Assembly: GCF_000208745.1 (NCBI RefSeq)
Contig: NC_030858.1
Location: forward strand, 30,706,225-30,770,224
Origin: Theobroma cacao
Taxonomy: Eukaryota > Streptophyta > Magnoliopsida > Malvales > Malvaceae
Direction: 5' to 3'
Length of the DNA stretch: 64,000 nucleotides
Shown: positions 62,720 to 64,000 of the stretch, one piece after another
Layout of the letters: each line of letters starts with the position of its first letter
How positions within the stretch are numbered: position 1 is the stretch's first letter
The notes under the pieces: model-generated
Told to the model about the DNA's origin: nothing
Database searches by the model: none
The model's input: the letters and a program-made list of their open reading frames with translations, nothing else
Translations under genes and position numbers: made by a program

Positions 62720-63000
62720 ATGTTCATTACAACAAAAATGGTTTTTCGTTGCAACAAGAATTCTTTTGACTTAATTGCTCTGTTTCTCGCTACAGTGAAA
62801 TTGCATTCTCATTGTAGTGAGAAATTCTCGGGTGTTAGGGGCTTACAACAGCCTTGGAGTTCGCTGCAATGAGTTGCTCACTGTGGTTTTCGTTGCAGCG
62901 AGATTCATTCTCGCTGCAACGAGAAACTCTTGGGTTTGGTTCAAAAACCTGTGCTCTGAATTTCGCTGCAGCAAGAATGCCTCTTCGCTACAGCAAGAAT
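62720..63000. repeat. Cluster of palindromic TCTCGCTGCAGCGAGA-like motifs
   Basis: About nine degenerate copies of a 16-17-base palindrome. Clearest are 62745-62760, 62784-62800, 62806-62824, 62859-62874, 62889-62903, 62909-62924, 62961-62977 and 62982-63000. TCTCGCTGCAACGAGA at 62909-62924 is nearly perfect. Confidence 0.85.
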
Positions 63001-63696
63001 CTTTCGATCATGTTTACCTTGTTTATATCTTACTATGGTTTTCACTCATTTATCTTCATGGTTGATCTTGGGTTTTTCAACACTAAGAGATGACTAATCA
63101 AAGTTTTGAAATAAGGGGTTTTAACAAGAAATTAAGTTAAATTGCATGATTTTAGCAAAAGTGCATCATGATTTTAAAACTTTCCATATCATATGCTTAT
63201 TCCCTTCTTATGTTCACTCATTGGGTTTATACTCACGTTTTTAAACTTCATGTTTTCAGATTCGGAGGTAGTTGGGACCTAGATTGAGTGTCCATGTATG
63301 CTCGTCTTCTTGATAAGTACTATGGCATCTCAGTAACGGTATCTTCACTTAAAGTCACTCCGCTGACATTTAAGAGTCTTTTATCTGTGTACATGTATAT
63401 GTAATGTAAACCACTAGGAGTCATGTTATAAATGAAGTATGTATATGTTGGATTGATAATAATACCCTTATGAGACGACAATGAATGACGGCACTTTGAG
63501 ATAATATAAATATGAATATTCGATTGTTATAAAATATTACTGAAACATTCATCGTTGAGAATTACAACACATAGTTTTAAAGATGATGGATGGAATGAGG
63601 AACAAATCTCATAAAGAAGCTTGCTTGGGCCTAGTGGGCTATGCCCATTGAGCCCATGCGCCAGTCATGGCCAGGGATTTGGGTTGTGACAAAAAA

Positions 63697-64000
63697 AAAT
63701 TTTAAATCTTCCATGTCATCATTTTTTTTAACTTATCTCTTTTTACTCATTTAATTTCCTTCTAATGTCTCCAATCTCCTCGTCATCATTTTCACTCAAA
63801 CACTCAACGTAGAAATGATAGCTTATCAATATTTACTTGAAAATTATCTCACTTGCCATTCACATATGAAGTTTTTAGATTGTGCACAAATTAAAAGTAT
63901 AGGGTCTTATGTGGCATAAAAATTAAGTTCATGGTTTATCTGGTACAAAATAAAAGTTCAAAAACTTATATATCTCAAAATAAAAGTTCAGGAGCTTATG
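63697..64000. other. Right-end spacer with dispersed-repeat words
   Basis: After the A run, AT-rich. From about 63885 AAAAGTTCA or AAAGTATAGG words recur every 20-40 bases up to the window end, typical of the edge of a common plant repeat that is cut off by the window. Confidence 0.4.

Larger units (their letters stand above)
60558..63691 (+). mobile_element. Probable 3.1-kb solo LTR (Ty3-type)
   Basis: Begins TGTAATACCC and ends GGGTTGTGACA, imperfect inverted ends with TG...CA. It is flanked by AAAAA on both sides (60553-60557 and 63692-63696), although the A run reduces the weight of that duplication. No gag or pol frames lie inside. Internal features are a purine/pyrimidine-rich block (61190-61450), a 35-base minisatellite (62358-62533) and a cluster of palindromic motifs (62720-63000). 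The layout fits a solo LTR left by recombination, or a non-autonomous large element. Confidence 0.55.

Noticed and set aside
1..64000. CRISPR arrays, operons or bacterial-type systems
   Set aside because: The DNA is plant nuclear; the only regular repeats are the minisatellite and microsatellites described.

Overview
This window is nuclear DNA from a eudicot plant. The genes have plant-style GT-AG introns in AT-rich surroundings, and there is a CC-NBS-LRR resistance gene, a CLE peptide gene, a plant annexin, LINE, Ty1-copia, SINE and LTR remnants, and one assembly gap. The resistance-gene type and repeat content would fit a woody dicot such as a Malvaceae tree, but that placement is a guess. 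All exon models were built by eye from splice signals and protein-family conservation.

Layout. (1) 347-3639, plus strand: FIS1, a tail-anchored organelle fission protein, 5 exons. (2) 4875-10827, minus: a large CC-NBS-LRR immune receptor, 5 exons, with modular LRR exons; a CACTA-like palindromic remnant lies between it and FIS1. (3) 12101-19276, minus: an essentially full-length but dead L1-type LINE with a 15-bp target-site duplication. (4) 20113-22980, minus: Y14, the exon-junction-complex RNA-binding protein, 4 exons. (5) 23953-25508, minus: an annexin, 6 exons. (6) 26434-30661, minus: DPH5 diphthine synthase, 6 exons, with a probable LTR inside intron 5. (7) 32040-33370, minus: Ty1-copia remnant. 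(8) 35082-35351, minus: an intronless CLE signalling-peptide gene. (9) 39907-46409, minus: hydroxymethylglutaryl-CoA lyase, 8 exons plus a leader intron. (10) 48.1-64 kb: no host gene recognised; it holds a 937-base run of N flanked by AT repeats, a 5'-truncated LINE, a tiny tRNA-like SINE, a second copia remnant and a probable 3.1-kb solo LTR.

The host genes serve unrelated processes (organelle division, immunity, mRNA processing, membrane/Ca2+ binding, translation-factor modification, peptide signalling, leucine breakdown), so there is no operon-like logic. I found no clearly new biological system. The items most worth a second look are the small CLE gene, the phase-0 modular LRR exons, the LINE decay dominated by C-to-T type changes that hit the reverse-transcriptase active site, the 96-bp SINE with a perfect 19-bp duplication, and the large solo LTR carrying a 35-bp minisatellite and a cluster of about nine palindromic motifs.
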